From contig NZ_JADOUF010000001.1 in NCBI RefSeq assembly GCF_015751905.1, forward strand, positions 3,720,001 to 3,784,000: a DNA stretch of 64,000 bases, written 5' to 3'. Positions 1 through 9,465 of this stretch are shown here, piece by piece. The notes beneath the pieces were generated by a model. The model was given only the letters and a program-made list of their open reading frames with translations, did not search any database and was not told the DNA's origin. The translations under genes and the position numbers were made by a program. The DNA comes from Longispora fulva (lineage in GTDB: Bacteria > Actinomycetota > Actinomycetes > Mycobacteriales > Micromonosporaceae). The stretch's first letter is position 1. The number at the start of each line of letters is the position of its first letter.

Positions 1-315
1 CTTGGCGACCAGCGCGACGGCCCGCTCCATCTCGTTGTGCAGGTAGCGCAGTGCCGCCGGGACCGCCGCCGCGAACAGGCCGACGACGGCGAGGGCCACG
101 ACCTGCGCCGTCCACCGCGGAGTGACCCCGCTGACCAGCCCGTCGACGACGGACCGGGTCAGCCAGGCCGTGGCGACCGGCAGGCCGGCGGCGAGCAGGG
201 TGCCGGCGACGTACCCGGCGAGGGAGCCGGGGGCCGCGCGCAGGGTGAGCCCCACGGCGCTCCCGATCCGGGAACAGACCTCCGCGGGCGACAGGCCGAT
301 CCGGCGGTCGGTCAT
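1..315 (-). CDS. ABC exporter, N-terminal membrane domain (partial)
   Basis: The N-terminal 105 residues of a protein that runs off the left edge. The visible part has a short cytoplasmic lead, a hydrophobic helix (about residues 35-55), a second helix (about 75-92) and then a hydrophilic stretch starting YLHNEMERAVA. This is the layout of the first two helices of a type-1 exporter membrane domain of an ABC transporter; the ATPase half would lie outside the window. The ATG overlaps the stop of the upstream thioredoxin-like gene (ATGA), so the two are translationally coupled. With the MauE-like gene this makes a three-gene set that often accompanies bacteriocin/RiPP export loci. The ABC call rests on topology and context only, because no ATPase motif is visible. 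Confidence 0.6.
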   Translation of the reverse strand, partial: MTDRRIGLSPAEVCSRIGSAVGLTLRAAPGSLAGYVAGTLLAAGLPVATAWLTRSVVDGLVSGVTPRWTAQVVALAVVGLFAAAVPAALRYLHNEMERAVALVAK

Positions 316-833
316 GCCGGGGCCGCGACCTCGTGCCCGTACCCGTGGGCGGCCACCGTCTGGTCGGCGCCCAGCCGGCAGAACGCCGGGGTGGCCTCGA
401 CGTGGAACGCCCGGGCGACCGGTCCCCTGCGGCGTTCGACGACGACCCGGGCGGCCGGGGCGAGGACCGCGACCATCTCGTGGGACTCGTCGTCCTCGCG
501 GACCACGCCCAGCGCCAGGTCCCGGCCGCGCCGGGCGGCCTCGGCGGCGAACAGCGGTAGGTGCGAGTGGCAGGTCTCGCACTGCGGGTCGAAGAAGCCG
601 ACCATGGTGCCGGCGGCCAGCGTCTCGCGGGTCAGCTCCTCGCCGTCGACCGTGGTGGCCTCAAACGCGTCGATCCGCTCGCCGAGGGGCAGCATCGGCT
701 CGGGAGCGCCCTGTTCGAGGGTCGCGAGCCGCTGGTCGTGGTCGCGGAGCCGGCGGACCAGGGCGACCGTCAGCGTCAGGGTGAGCAGGACCAGCACCGC
801 GAGCAGGACGACCAGGGAGATCAGGAACGGCAT
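312..833 (-). CDS. Membrane-anchored thioredoxin-fold protein (TlpA/MauD-like)
   Basis: A 173-aa protein with one N-terminal membrane helix (residues 2-26) and then a thioredoxin-like domain. The redox motif is C85-E-T-C88 in the context FFDPQCETCHSHLP, matching the WCxxC site of TlpA/MauD proteins but with Asp-Pro-Gln before it. The domain should sit outside the membrane and exchange disulfides. The gene lies 34 bp downstream of the MauE-like gene and overlaps the ABC exporter gene by 4 nt, so the three form one operon. In MauD/MauE pairs the two proteins mature disulfide-containing partners; here the likely role is redox handling of an exported peptide or protein. The partner is not visible. 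Confidence 0.75.
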   Translation of the reverse strand: MPFLISLVVLLAVLVLLTLTLTVALVRRLRDHDQRLATLEQGAPEPMLPLGERIDAFEATTVDGEELTRETLAAGTMVGFFDPQCETCHSHLPLFAAEAARRGRDLALGVVREDDESHEMVAVLAPAARVVVERRRGPVARAFHVEATPAFCRLGADQTVAAHGYGHEVAAPA

Positions 834-867
834 GGACTTCCTCCAGGGTGGTGGGCCGGCGTCGGGG

Positions 868-1410
868 TCAGTGCCGGCGGGACGCCGGGGTGGGGTGGAA
901 CAGTGCGCGGATGTCGTCCATCACGGTCACCAGGCCGCCGAGGACCAGGCCGGCGACCGCGGCGACCAGGGACTCGCCGAGCCTGAGGGATCCGCCGGTC
1001 GGCGCGGCGACGCCTCCGGCGACCGCGACGGCCACGAGCAGGAGGTTGCGCAGCACGTGTGCCGGCCCGAGGGGCACAGTGGACGCTCCGAAACACCGGC
1101 AGGTGGTACGCGTCCCGCGCCGCACCGTCACCGTGATCGCCCCGGCGAAGGCGAGCAGCAGCCCGGTGGCCACCGCGAACCCGGCGACCGCGGTGGCACG
1201 CGTCGGGACCGCCAGGAGGACCACGATGGCCGCCTCGGCCGCGACCACGACGCCGGCGACCGGCTTGACCAGGCCGGACGGCACGAGCAGCATCCGGCGG
1301 ACCGAACGGACGAACGCCGCGAACGCCGCCGGTCCGGCCACCTTCGTCGACACCGAGGCGAGGAACACCACGCCGATCAGGCAGCGGCTCGCCAGCACGA
1401 GGTACTGCAT
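868..1410 (-). CDS. MauE/DoxX-like redox-associated membrane protein
   Basis: A 180-aa polytopic protein with about four membrane helices. C104-R-C106-F-G lies between helices and resembles the CxCFG signature of MauE/DoxX-type proteins that pass electrons to a thioredoxin-like partner. I chose the ATG at 1410 because GGAGG sits 5 nt upstream. The frame stays open further upstream (to 1503), but that extension is Arg/Pro-rich and not hydrophobic. It is the first gene of the operon with the thioredoxin-like protein and the ABC exporter, and a promoter-like TATACT lies about 50 bp upstream. The family assignment is good; the substrate is unknown. Confidence 0.75.
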   Translation of the reverse strand: MQYLVLASRCLIGVVFLASVSTKVAGPAAFAAFVRSVRRMLLVPSGLVKPVAGVVVAAEAAIVVLLAVPTRATAVAGFAVATGLLLAFAGAITVTVRRGTRTTCRCFGASTVPLGPAHVLRNLLLVAVAVAGGVAAPTGGSLRLGESLVAAVAGLVLGGLVTVMDDIRALFHPTPASRRH

Positions 1411-1460
1411 CGTCACCTCCCGAGACCGCGGTCGGCCGGGCGGGCCCACGCGGTGACGGG

Positions 1461-1489
1461 AGTATAAGCACAAAGGACGATCATGATCG
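1461..1489 (-). promoter_or_regulatory. Candidate promoter and operator for the MauE-TlpA-ABC operon
   Basis: On the minus strand a good -10 hexamer, TATACT, lies at 1466-1461. The perfect 12-bp palindrome CGATCATGATCG (1478-1489) falls where the -35 element would be, and there is no clear TTGACA. A missing -35 with a palindrome in its place suggests control by a regulator bound there. The assignment is inferred from position alone. Confidence 0.4.
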
Positions 1490-1522
1490 ATAGGTTGAGC
1501 CATCGATGTGCGTCGACCATGC

Positions 1523-2167
1523 TCAGGCGGTCAGCACCGCCAGCTCCCCCGCCAGGTTGGCCCGCGCGGCCGACTCCCACCGCGCGTGGCCGGTCGGCGT
1601 GCGAAACAGCGTCGGCAGGTCGAGCAGGTCGCGGAGCACGGCGGCCCGGCCGGCCCGGAACACGTCGTCGGGCACGAAGGCGTACTCGGCGCGCACCGCC
1701 GCGGCGTACGCCGCGTAGTCCGCCGCCGGGCCGGCCAGCACGGCCAGGTCCGCGTCGCACAGCACCTCGCCGTCGGCGTCGCCCGGCTCCGGGTCGTGGG
1801 TGACCGTGAGCCGGACGAGCCGGGCGACCTCGGCGGTGAGCGCGCCGGACACCCCGGCCTCCGGCAGCGCGAACTCGGCGAGCCGGGCACTGCGCTCCTC
1901 GTTGCCGGACAGGTCCGGCCGGTACACCGCGTCGTGGAACCAGGCGGCGAGCCGCACCGCGTCGAGGTCCGCCGCGTGCCCGGCCAGCTCCTCGACCCGG
2001 TCGAGGACCGCTGCGAGGTGGTCGGTGGTGTGGTAGCGGCGGTGCGGCTCGGCCCACCGGGCGAGCAGGTCCTCGCCGTACGGGCCCGGATCGGGCGCGC
2101 CGTCGGCCTGGCGGCGGCGGAGGGTCCCGGACCAGCGGGCGAGGAGGGCGTCGTGGACAGCGGCCAT
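1523..2167 (-). CDS. HD-superfamily metal-dependent phosphohydrolase-like protein
   Basis: A 214-aa soluble protein. It has RRYHTTDHLAAVLDRV near residue 40, AAWFHDAVY near residue 70 (the HD pair) and a later conserved CDADLAVLAG. This is the layout of the small COG4339-like HD family, in which His and Asp bind a metal ion. The substrate is unknown for the family. The ATG at 2167 is used; the frame continues upstream but into sequence with no family character. It lies 112 bp before the MauE-like operon on the same strand, and is probably a separate unit because a promoter-like -10 sits in between. Confidence 0.75.
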   Translation of the reverse strand: MAAVHDALLARWSGTLRRRQADGAPDPGPYGEDLLARWAEPHRRYHTTDHLAAVLDRVEELAGHAADLDAVRLAAWFHDAVYRPDLSGNEERSARLAEFALPEAGVSGALTAEVARLVRLTVTHDPEPGDADGEVLCDADLAVLAGPAADYAAYAAAVRAEYAFVPDDVFRAGRAAVLRDLLDLPTLFRTPTGHARWESAARANLAGELAVLTA

Positions 2168-2229
2168 GAGACATTGTGTGGCCGTGGGCCCCGCCGGGGC
2201 GCGCCCGGAACGGGTGACTCCGGCCACGC

Positions 2230-3966
2230 CTAGACCCCCGGACGCCACACGGAGACGTCGTCCATCTCGGAGCCCGGCCCGTAGAGCCGGTCGAGCGTGA
2301 GGCGCAGCTGATCGCGGTGGTCCGCCGGACCGAGCACCACGCAGGAGGCCTTCCAGTACCGGGCGTCCTCCCTGGCCTCCCGGCGCTGCTGGTCCCCGAT
2401 GGCGGGGAGCGCGCCGGTCTCCTGGACGCCTGCGAGCAGGGTCGAGGTCGGGCGGCGCGGCGCGCCGTACCCGAATGGTCCGATGAACTGGCCCTCCGGG
2501 ACGCCGAACGCCGCGCCGGCGGCGGCTGCCCAGCGCAACGAGTCGGGTCGCGCCGGGCTCGGCACCGGAACGGGGACGAGCACGCCGCCGGGCCGCACGC
2601 AGTCCCTCCACCGGCCGTCGGCGAAGAACGTGGGCACGGCCGGGCGGGCCGCGACCACCATGGGCAGCGGGTACAGCGGAACCAGCGCCGCGAACACCGC
2701 GACGGGGAGCAGGATCGCCCGACGCCGGCCGGACAGCAGGGCCTCGTGGACGGCCATCGCGAGGACGGCCCCGATGAGCGGCACCAACGCCAGGGCGAAG
2801 CGGCTCGGCAGCGCCCACTCCAGCACCGGCACGCCCCGGATCAGCGCGTACGGGCCGGGCACTCCGGTCCGAACCCCGTCGACGACGATCTCCGGGCCCA
2901 GGGAGACGCCGGCGAGCAGCACGGCGACGATCGCTGCCGCGCGGACGAAGGTGTGCTGCCACAGCCGGACGAAGCAGAGCACGAGGACGAGCAGGACCGG
3001 CCAGCCGAAGAACGTGTTCATCTCCGCCGGGTGGCCGGCGAGCCGGCCTACGTCGCTGTGCCAACCGCCCACGGTCAGGTGCGAGAAGCTCCAGTAGCTG
3101 GCGACGTCGGCGGGGAAGTACTCGGGCGGGTACAGGCCGCTCCAGCCGCGCTGCGGCCCGGCGAACTGCAGCCACAACGGCCGGGCCACGAACGGCGCGG
3201 CCGTGGCGAGGGCGACGCCCGCGCCCACCAGCAGGGGCCGCAGGACGCCGAACACCAGCCGCGGGGCGAGTACGAGATAGGCGAGGAGGAACAGCCCGAG
3301 GGTCAGACCCGTCAGGAACAGCACCTCCTCGCCGGTGAAGACCTGCGCCGTGACCGCGAGACCCAGGGCGCAGCCGGTCCACACCGGCGTGCGGCGGCGC
3401 ACGAGCCGCACGACGCAGTACACGATGACCGGCGGGAGCCACCAGGCCGTCAGATTGATGTGCGCGTGGGAGTGCGACACCATCGGCGGGGCGAATCCGC
3501 AGAACATCCCGCCGACCGCCGCGGCCAGCCGGTCGAGGCCGCAGACCCGGGTGAGGAGCAGGTACCACGCCGAAGCCGTGCCTGCGAGGTTCAGCGTCAC
3601 CAGGGTCACGAAGGTGAACGGCACCCCGAACGCCCAGGTGAGCGGAGCCAGCAGCGCGCCGGGGAACAGGTCGTTCGTGTTGGCCATCATGTTGACCCCG
3701 TCGGGGCTGTTCATCCGGTCGGTGAGCAGCGAGAGGTCGCCGCTCCACAGCCGGGAGGCCCAGGCGAGGAACCACTCCGTCTGGCTCTGGTCGTTCAGGT
3801 TGACGGCCACCCCGCGCAGGTTCGGGTCCCGCCACAGGGGCAGCGTGAACACGACGGCGACCGCCAGGAAGACCAGGCACGGCGCGAGATCGACCGGCGG
3901 CCGCCTCCCCGCGCGGGGGGTCGCCCGCTCCGCCTCCTCGGCGACCAGCGTGTCCGCCCCAGCCAT
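2230..3966 (-). CDS. Polytopic membrane protein, GT-C glycosyltransferase-like
   Basis: A 578-aa protein with a short hydrophilic N-terminus, about eleven hydrophobic helices and a soluble C-terminal domain of about 130 residues. The first external loop contains NLNDQSQTEWFLAWA with acidic residues, and a later loop has SHSHAHINL. This is the general plan of GT-C lipid-linked sugar transferases (PMT/YfhO-like), but no family-specific motif is certain. The ATG at 3966 follows GAGAGGGG. It is transcribed divergently from the secreted GH26-type glycosidase. A role in moving sugars from polyprenyl phosphates to an outer acceptor is inferred, not shown. Confidence 0.55.
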   Translation of the reverse strand: MAGADTLVAEEAERATPRAGRRPPVDLAPCLVFLAVAVVFTLPLWRDPNLRGVAVNLNDQSQTEWFLAWASRLWSGDLSLLTDRMNSPDGVNMMANTNDLFPGALLAPLTWAFGVPFTFVTLVTLNLAGTASAWYLLLTRVCGLDRLAAAVGGMFCGFAPPMVSHSHAHINLTAWWLPPVIVYCVVRLVRRRTPVWTGCALGLAVTAQVFTGEEVLFLTGLTLGLFLLAYLVLAPRLVFGVLRPLLVGAGVALATAAPFVARPLWLQFAGPQRGWSGLYPPEYFPADVASYWSFSHLTVGGWHSDVGRLAGHPAEMNTFFGWPVLLVLVLCFVRLWQHTFVRAAAIVAVLLAGVSLGPEIVVDGVRTGVPGPYALIRGVPVLEWALPSRFALALVPLIGAVLAMAVHEALLSGRRRAILLPVAVFAALVPLYPLPMVVAARPAVPTFFADGRWRDCVRPGGVLVPVPVPSPARPDSLRWAAAAGAAFGVPEGQFIGPFGYGAPRRPTSTLLAGVQETGALPAIGDQQRREAREDARYWKASCVVLGPADHRDQLRLTLDRLYGPGSEMDDVSVWRPGV

Positions 3967-4320
3967 GAGAACCCCTCTCGCGCGACATCACTGCGGGCTC
4001 AGCATTTCATGCCATATCAGACTTTTCACGCACATGCGCCGCGCGCTCGACGAGTGAGCCAGGACCCCATTGGCGGCATTGGTCCATGTCTGTCAATGGC
4101 GGTGAGACCAGCGTCACACCCACCCGCACACGAGGGCCCTGAGCTGCAGAGATACGAATGTGACCACGTCAGGCGACGGAGTGGTCACCATCCGTCGAGA
4201 TATCACCGAGAGTAGTCAAATCTGCGCAAACTCGGCCTGGTCATTCACCGTCGGTGATGGGTAGCGTCGCGGTCTCAGTACACCAAAACCCTCACTGAGC
4301 TGCCCAAAGGATCAACACAG
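3967..4320. other. Divergent intergenic region, 354 bp
   Basis: This separates the membrane protein (minus) from the GH26-type gene (plus). It is less GC-rich than its surroundings and has no believable small gene. An inverted repeat, TCACCG-T-CGGTGA (4245-4257), lies about 65 bp before the GH26 start and could be an operator. I could not identify -35/-10 hexamers with confidence on either strand. Confidence 0.4.
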
Positions 4321-5370
4321 ATGCGCAAGACCCCTCGCATCGGTGCCCGAATCGCAGTGGGACTGACCGTAGTGGCACTCTGCCTCGCGTCGGCCACCAC
4401 CGCGACGGCCGCCGCGCCCCGCGACTGCACCCCCGACAAGCTTCTCGTGAACCCCTGCCGCCCCCTCCTGGGCGCCCGGGCGACCGGCTACACCGAGGTG
4501 GGCGCCGGCGAGCGGGCCCAGATCGAGTTCCACGAGCAGCGCATCGGCCGCAAGCTCGACGTCGCGCACACGTTCTCGCCGGCCGGCAGCCTGCCGCTGA
4601 CGAACCCGGACGTGCGCTACCTCGCCCAGCGCGACGGCACGACCCTCTTCCAGAACTGGAAGGCCGCGGACGTGTGGAAGGACGCCGGCGGCGGCAACGC
4701 CACCGTCAACGCCCGGATCGACAAGGCCGCCGACAACATCAAGAAGCTCGGCGACAAGAAGATCTTCCTGACGCTGCACCACGAGCCCGAGAACGACGTC
4801 TCCAGCGCGCCCGGCTGCAAGACCAAGGCCGGGGCCATCGGGGGTACGCCGGCGGAGTACCGCCAGATGTGGGCCAACGTCCGGGCCCGCTTCGACGCCA
4901 AGGGCGTCAGCAACGTCATCTGGGTGATGGACTACATGAACTACCCCACGTGGGACTGCCTCGTCCCGCAGCTCTACCCGGGCGACAACCTGGTCGACTG
5001 GGTGATGTTCAACGGCTACGGCGCGAGCTGGAACCCGAACTTCGCCGCCAACATCGACCGGTTCCAGAAGATCCTGGAGAAGAACACCACGCCCACCCGG
5101 CAGTACACGTCGAAGCCCTGGGGCATCGTGGAGTGGGGCATCACGCACGCCACGGCCGCCGAGCAGCGCTCCTACTTCCAGCAGGCCAACGCCGCCCTGG
5201 ACGCCAACAGGTTCCCGAAGCTCAAGCTGTGGATGATCTTCGACTCCCCCGGCTACGAGCCCTTCCCCGGCCTGCGGATCCGCTACGACGACGCCGGCAA
5301 CAAGGACCTCAGCGAGGAGTCGCTGTACAAGAAGTTCGCGAACAACCCGGTGCTGACCGCCGGCATGTGA
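4321..5370 (+). CDS. Secreted glycoside hydrolase, GH26 type (beta-mannanase-like)
   Basis: A 349-aa protein with a signal peptide: MRKTPRIGAR, a hydrophobic core, and cleavage expected after the ATA/AAA stretch near residue 31. The mature enzyme is a TIM-barrel clan GH-A protein. LTLHHEPEND (about residue 155) carries the acid/base Glu and GIVEWGITH (about residue 265) carries the nucleophile Glu, in the GH26 order. GH26 enzymes cleave beta-1,4-mannan or mixed beta-glucans. No carbohydrate-binding module is attached. It stands alone, with its own terminator-like hairpin at 5411-5446. Class is fairly certain; substrate is not. Confidence 0.8.
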   Translation: MRKTPRIGARIAVGLTVVALCLASATTATAAAPRDCTPDKLLVNPCRPLLGARATGYTEVGAGERAQIEFHEQRIGRKLDVAHTFSPAGSLPLTNPDVRYLAQRDGTTLFQNWKAADVWKDAGGGNATVNARIDKAADNIKKLGDKKIFLTLHHEPENDVSSAPGCKTKAGAIGGTPAEYRQMWANVRARFDAKGVSNVIWVMDYMNYPTWDCLVPQLYPGDNLVDWVMFNGYGASWNPNFAANIDRFQKILEKNTTPTRQYTSKPWGIVEWGITHATAAEQRSYFQQANAALDANRFPKLKLWMIFDSPGYEPFPGLRIRYDDAGNKDLSEESLYKKFANNPVLTAGM

Positions 5371-5410
5371 GCCACTGACCGGCCACGGCACAGGACCGCC
5401 GTGGACGTGC

Positions 5411-5446
5411 CGCGTGCCCCGAGCCCTCCTGGGCCCGGGGCACGCG
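5411..5446 (+). terminator. Hairpin after the GH26-type gene
   Basis: Perfect 11-bp arms CGCGTGCCCCG (5411-5421) and CGGGGCACGCG (5436-5446). After one mismatch the stem is extended by GCCC-TCCT-GGGC. There is no T-run, as is usual in actinomycetes. It ends 14 bp before the next start codon, so it could also affect expression of the HAD operon. Confidence 0.6.
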
Positions 5447-5460
5447 TGCGATCATGACGG

Positions 5461-6264
5461 ATGCGCCTGATCGCCACCGACCTCGACGGCACCCTCCTCC
5501 GCTCCGGCGGCGTCCTGTCCGACCGGACCGCCGACGCCCTGCGCCTGGCCCGACGGTCCGGGGCGACCGTCGTGGTCGTCACCGCCCGCCCTCCCCGCTT
5601 CGCAGACCCGTACGCCGGCCTCGTCGACCTCGCCGTCTGCGGCAACGGCGCCGTCGTCTACGACCCGACCGCGCGGCAGATCGTGGCCAGCCACGCGCTG
5701 GACGTGCCCACCGCCCGCAAGACGGCCGACGCGCTGCGGGCCGCGCTGCCCGGCATCGGGTGCGCCGTGGAGACCGGACACCGGGTGTTCCTGGAGCCGG
5801 CGTTCACCTGGCGGTGCGCCAACGACACCGAGGCGTGCTGCCCGGAGCCGATCCAGGTCGAACTCGGCTCCTTCGAGGAGGTCCTCGACCGCGCCGAGCT
5901 GATCACCAAGATCCTCGCGCACCACCCGACGATGGACGTGGACGCGATGCTGGCCACGGCCCGCGAGGCGCTGGGCGACAGGGTCGAGGTCACCCACTCC
6001 GGCGGCGCCGGCCTGCTGGAGATCTGCGCCGCCGGCGTCACCAAGGCCAGCACCCTCGCGCGGATGTGCGCCGAGCGGGGCTTCCTCGCCTCCGACGTGG
6101 TCGCGTTCGGCGACGCCCCCAACGACCTGTCCGTCCTGCGCTGGGCCGGCACGTCCTACGCCATGGGCAACGCACACCCCGACGTCCTTGCCGCCGTCGC
6201 CCGCCGGACACTGACCAACAACGAGGACGGCGTGGCCGTCGTCCTGGAAGGGTTGTTCGCATGA
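5461..6264 (+). CDS. HAD-superfamily phosphatase, Cof/HAD-IIB type
   Basis: A 267-aa protein. Motif I is DLDGTLL (residues 7-13), with D7 as nucleophile and D9 as acid. Motif III/IV is VVAFGDAPNDLSVL (about residue 220), and a type-IIB cap lies between. KASTLARM before motif IV carries the conserved Lys. Such enzymes dephosphorylate sugar phosphates or similar metabolites. The start has no clear Shine-Dalgarno. The stop overlaps the next start (ATGA), and the third gene is coupled in the same way, giving an operon of phosphatase, oxidoreductase and metallo-hydrolase. The substrate is unknown. Confidence 0.85.
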   Translation: MRLIATDLDGTLLRSGGVLSDRTADALRLARRSGATVVVVTARPPRFADPYAGLVDLAVCGNGAVVYDPTARQIVASHALDVPTARKTADALRAALPGIGCAVETGHRVFLEPAFTWRCANDTEACCPEPIQVELGSFEEVLDRAELITKILAHHPTMDVDAMLATAREALGDRVEVTHSGGAGLLEICAAGVTKASTLARMCAERGFLASDVVAFGDAPNDLSVLRWAGTSYAMGNAHPDVLAAVARRTLTNNEDGVAVVLEGLFA

Positions 6265-7246
6265 GTACCAAGATCCGGTGGGGCATCCTCGCCACGGGCG
6301 GCATCGCCGCGACGTTCACCGAGGACCTGCTGACGCTGCCCGACGCCGAGGTGGCGGCCGTCGGCTCCCGCTCGAAGGAGTCCGCGCAGGCGTTCGCCGA
6401 CCGGTACGGCATCCCCCGCGCCCACGGCTCCTGGGCCGACCTCGCCGCAGACCCCGACGTCGACATCATCTACGTCGCGACCCCGCACCACGCGCACAGC
6501 GAGGCCACGGCCCTGTGCCTGGAGGCCGGCAAGGCGGTGCTGTGCGAGAAGGCGTTCACGTTGGACGCCGCCGACGCGCGGTACCTGGTCGACCTGGCGC
6601 GCGACAAGGGCCTCTTCCTGATGGAGGCCATGTGGATGCGCTGCAACCCGGCGATCCTGAAGATGGCCGAGCTGATCGCCGACGGCGCGATCGGGCCGGT
6701 CCGCACCGTGCAGGCCGACTTCGGGCTCGCCGGCCCGTTCCCGCCCGACAGCCGGCTGCGGGACCCGGCGCTGGGCGGCGGGGCGCTGCTGGACCTGGGC
6801 GTCTACCCGGTGTCCTTCGCCCAGCTGGTCCTCGGCAGGCCGGACAGCGTCGCGGCGCACGCACTGCTCACCCCCGAGGGCGTGGACGAGAACACCGGCA
6901 TGCTCCTCGGGTACGCCTCCGGCGCGCACGCCACCCTGACCTGCTCGATCGGGAGCGACACCGCCGCGCGGGCGTTCGTGGCCGGACCGGGCGGCCGGAT
7001 CGAGCTTCCCCCGGTGTTCTTCCGCCCCGACCACTTCACCCTGTGCCGCGAGGGCGCCGCACCGGAGGAGTTCCGGATCGGCTACGACGGGCACGGCATG
7101 ACCCACGAGGCCACCGAGGCGATGCGCTGCCTGCGCGCCGGCCTGACCGAGAGCCCGCTGGTGCCGTGGCAGGCGACCCTGGACGTGATGGACACGATGG
7201 ACCGGGTACGGAAGTTGGTAGGCGTCCACTATCCGGGGAGGGCGGC

Positions 7247-7250
<4 letters not shown>
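6261..7250 (+). CDS. Gfo/Idh/MocA-family NAD(P)-dependent oxidoreductase
   Basis: A 329-aa protein with an N-terminal Rossmann fold (WGILATGGIAATFTEDL, residues 6-22), VDIIYVATPHHAHSE, and the family EKP-type motif seen as CEKAFTL (about residue 95). The C-terminal alpha/beta domain contains LGGGALLDLGVYPVSF. Proteins of this dimeric dihydrodiol dehydrogenase/sugar dehydrogenase type oxidise sugars or cyclitols. It overlaps the genes on both sides by 4 nt. Coupling to a HAD phosphatase suggests a sugar or polyol path, but this is only inferred. Confidence 0.85.
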
Positions 7251-8155
<905 letters not shown>

Positions 8156-8235
8156 CCCGGGACTCCCCGCCCCACCCGGCGGCCCCCGGACCGAGCCGGC
8201 CCGCCGGGGCCGCCCTCGTCTGGCAAGATCATGAC

Positions 8236-9465
8236 GTGCGCGGGCTCTGGGTGCGGTGGATCTTCCTGATCATGGGCGGGGCCCTCCTGACCCCGTACGT
8301 GCTCCTCGGCATGTTCCTGTCCACCCTGGTCGTCCAGCTCCCGAGCGAGGGCCTGCTCCTCCTCGGCGTGCAGTTGCTCATCCTGCTCGGCGCGGTCCCC
8401 GCCATCATGGTGACCGCGTTCCTGCCGGCCGTCCGGGTCCTCGAGGGCGGGGCAGCCCACGCCCTCCTCGACGGCCCGGCGAACGTCGGCCCGCCGCGCG
8501 GCTGGGGCGACCGGTGGCGGACCGCGTGCTGGTTCACCCTGCACCTGGTCCTCGGCGGCATCGTCAGCGCGTTGACCCTGTCCGTGCCGCCGGCGGCGGC
8601 CGTGCTGATCGGCGCGCCCCTGATCCCCGGGAACGCTGACACGTTCGCCGTGTTCGGCTACCGGCAGGACGAGTGGGGAACCGGCACGGCCCCGCTGGCC
8701 GGCGTCGCCGCCCTGGCCGTGCTCGTCGCGCTGGTGGCCGGGGTGGGCGCACTGATGGCCCGGCTCGCGCCCATCCTGCTCGGACCGTCGGCCGCCGACC
8801 GGCTCGCCGCCGCCGAGGAGCGCGCCCACCGGCTCGCCGAACGCAACCGGCTCGCCCGCGACCTGCACGACTCGGTCGGGCACGCGCTCAGCATCGTCAC
8901 GTTGCAGGCGGGCGCCGCCGGTCGGGTGCTCGACCAGGATCCGGCGTTCGCCCGCCGGGCGCTCACCGCCATCGAGGAGTCCGCCCGGGCGGCGCTGACC
9001 GACCTCGACCATGTGCTCGGGCTGCTCCGCGAGGAGAGCGACGGCCCGGCCCCGACCGCGCCGACCCCGACCCTGGCGGCCCTGCCGGATCTGCTGGACC
9101 GCACGAGGGTCGGCGGCGTCGAGGTGCGCTCCGCGGCGACCGGCGACCTGGCAGCCCTGCCGACCGTGGTGTCGCAGGCGGGGTACCGGATCGTCCAGGA
9201 AAGCCTCACCAACGCCCTCCGGCACGCCGGCCCGGTGCCGGTCACGGTGCGCGTGCACGCAGCCCCCGACGAACTGGAGATCACCGTGACCAACCCGTTC
9301 ACCGGCCCCGCCGCGCCCAGGGACGGCGGAGGCCGGGGCCTGCCCGGCATCGTCGAGCGGGTAGGCACCCTCGGCGGCACGGTCACGATCGGCCCCGGGT
9401 CCGGTACCGCCGCCGTCGGCCCGGAGGCCGGCGTCTGGCGGGTCGACGTCCGGTTGCCGCGATGA
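8236..9465 (+). CDS. NarL-type sensor histidine kinase
   Basis: A 409-aa protein. Residues 1-180 contain about four membrane helices with a loop of about 50 residues. The HisKA_3 box LARDLHDSVGHALSIV places the phospho-accepting His at residue 211. The HATPase domain has the N-box ESLTNALRHAG and a glycine-rich GGRGLPGI. The GTG at 8236 gives the first transmembrane helix directly; no closer ATG keeps it. Its stop overlaps the response-regulator start, so the pair is a two-component system. The small sensor without a large external domain suggests detection within or at the membrane, as in cell-envelope stress kinases. Confidence 0.9.
   Translation: MRGLWVRWIFLIMGGALLTPYVLLGMFLSTLVVQLPSEGLLLLGVQLLILLGAVPAIMVTAFLPAVRVLEGGAAHALLDGPANVGPPRGWGDRWRTACWFTLHLVLGGIVSALTLSVPPAAAVLIGAPLIPGNADTFAVFGYRQDEWGTGTAPLAGVAALAVLVALVAGVGALMARLAPILLGPSAADRLAAAEERAHRLAERNRLARDLHDSVGHALSIVTLQAGAAGRVLDQDPAFARRALTAIEESARAALTDLDHVLGLLREESDGPAPTAPTPTLAALPDLLDRTRVGGVEVRSAATGDLAALPTVVSQAGYRIVQESLTNALRHAGPVPVTVRVHAAPDELEITVTNPFTGPAAPRDGGGRGLPGIVERVGTLGGTVTIGPGSGTAAVGPEAGVWRVDVRLPR

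Noticed and set aside
1523-3991. An 822-codon minus-strand frame suggesting a fusion of the membrane protein and HD protein
   Set aside because: The upstream part is an out-of-frame reading of the polytopic membrane gene (2230-3966). Only the C-terminal 214 codons are a real protein, with its own ATG at 2167.
4312-5391. A 359-codon antisense frame opposite the GH26-type gene
   Set aside because: Val/Gly/His-rich without any motif, while the plus strand has a signal peptide and both catalytic Glu motifs.
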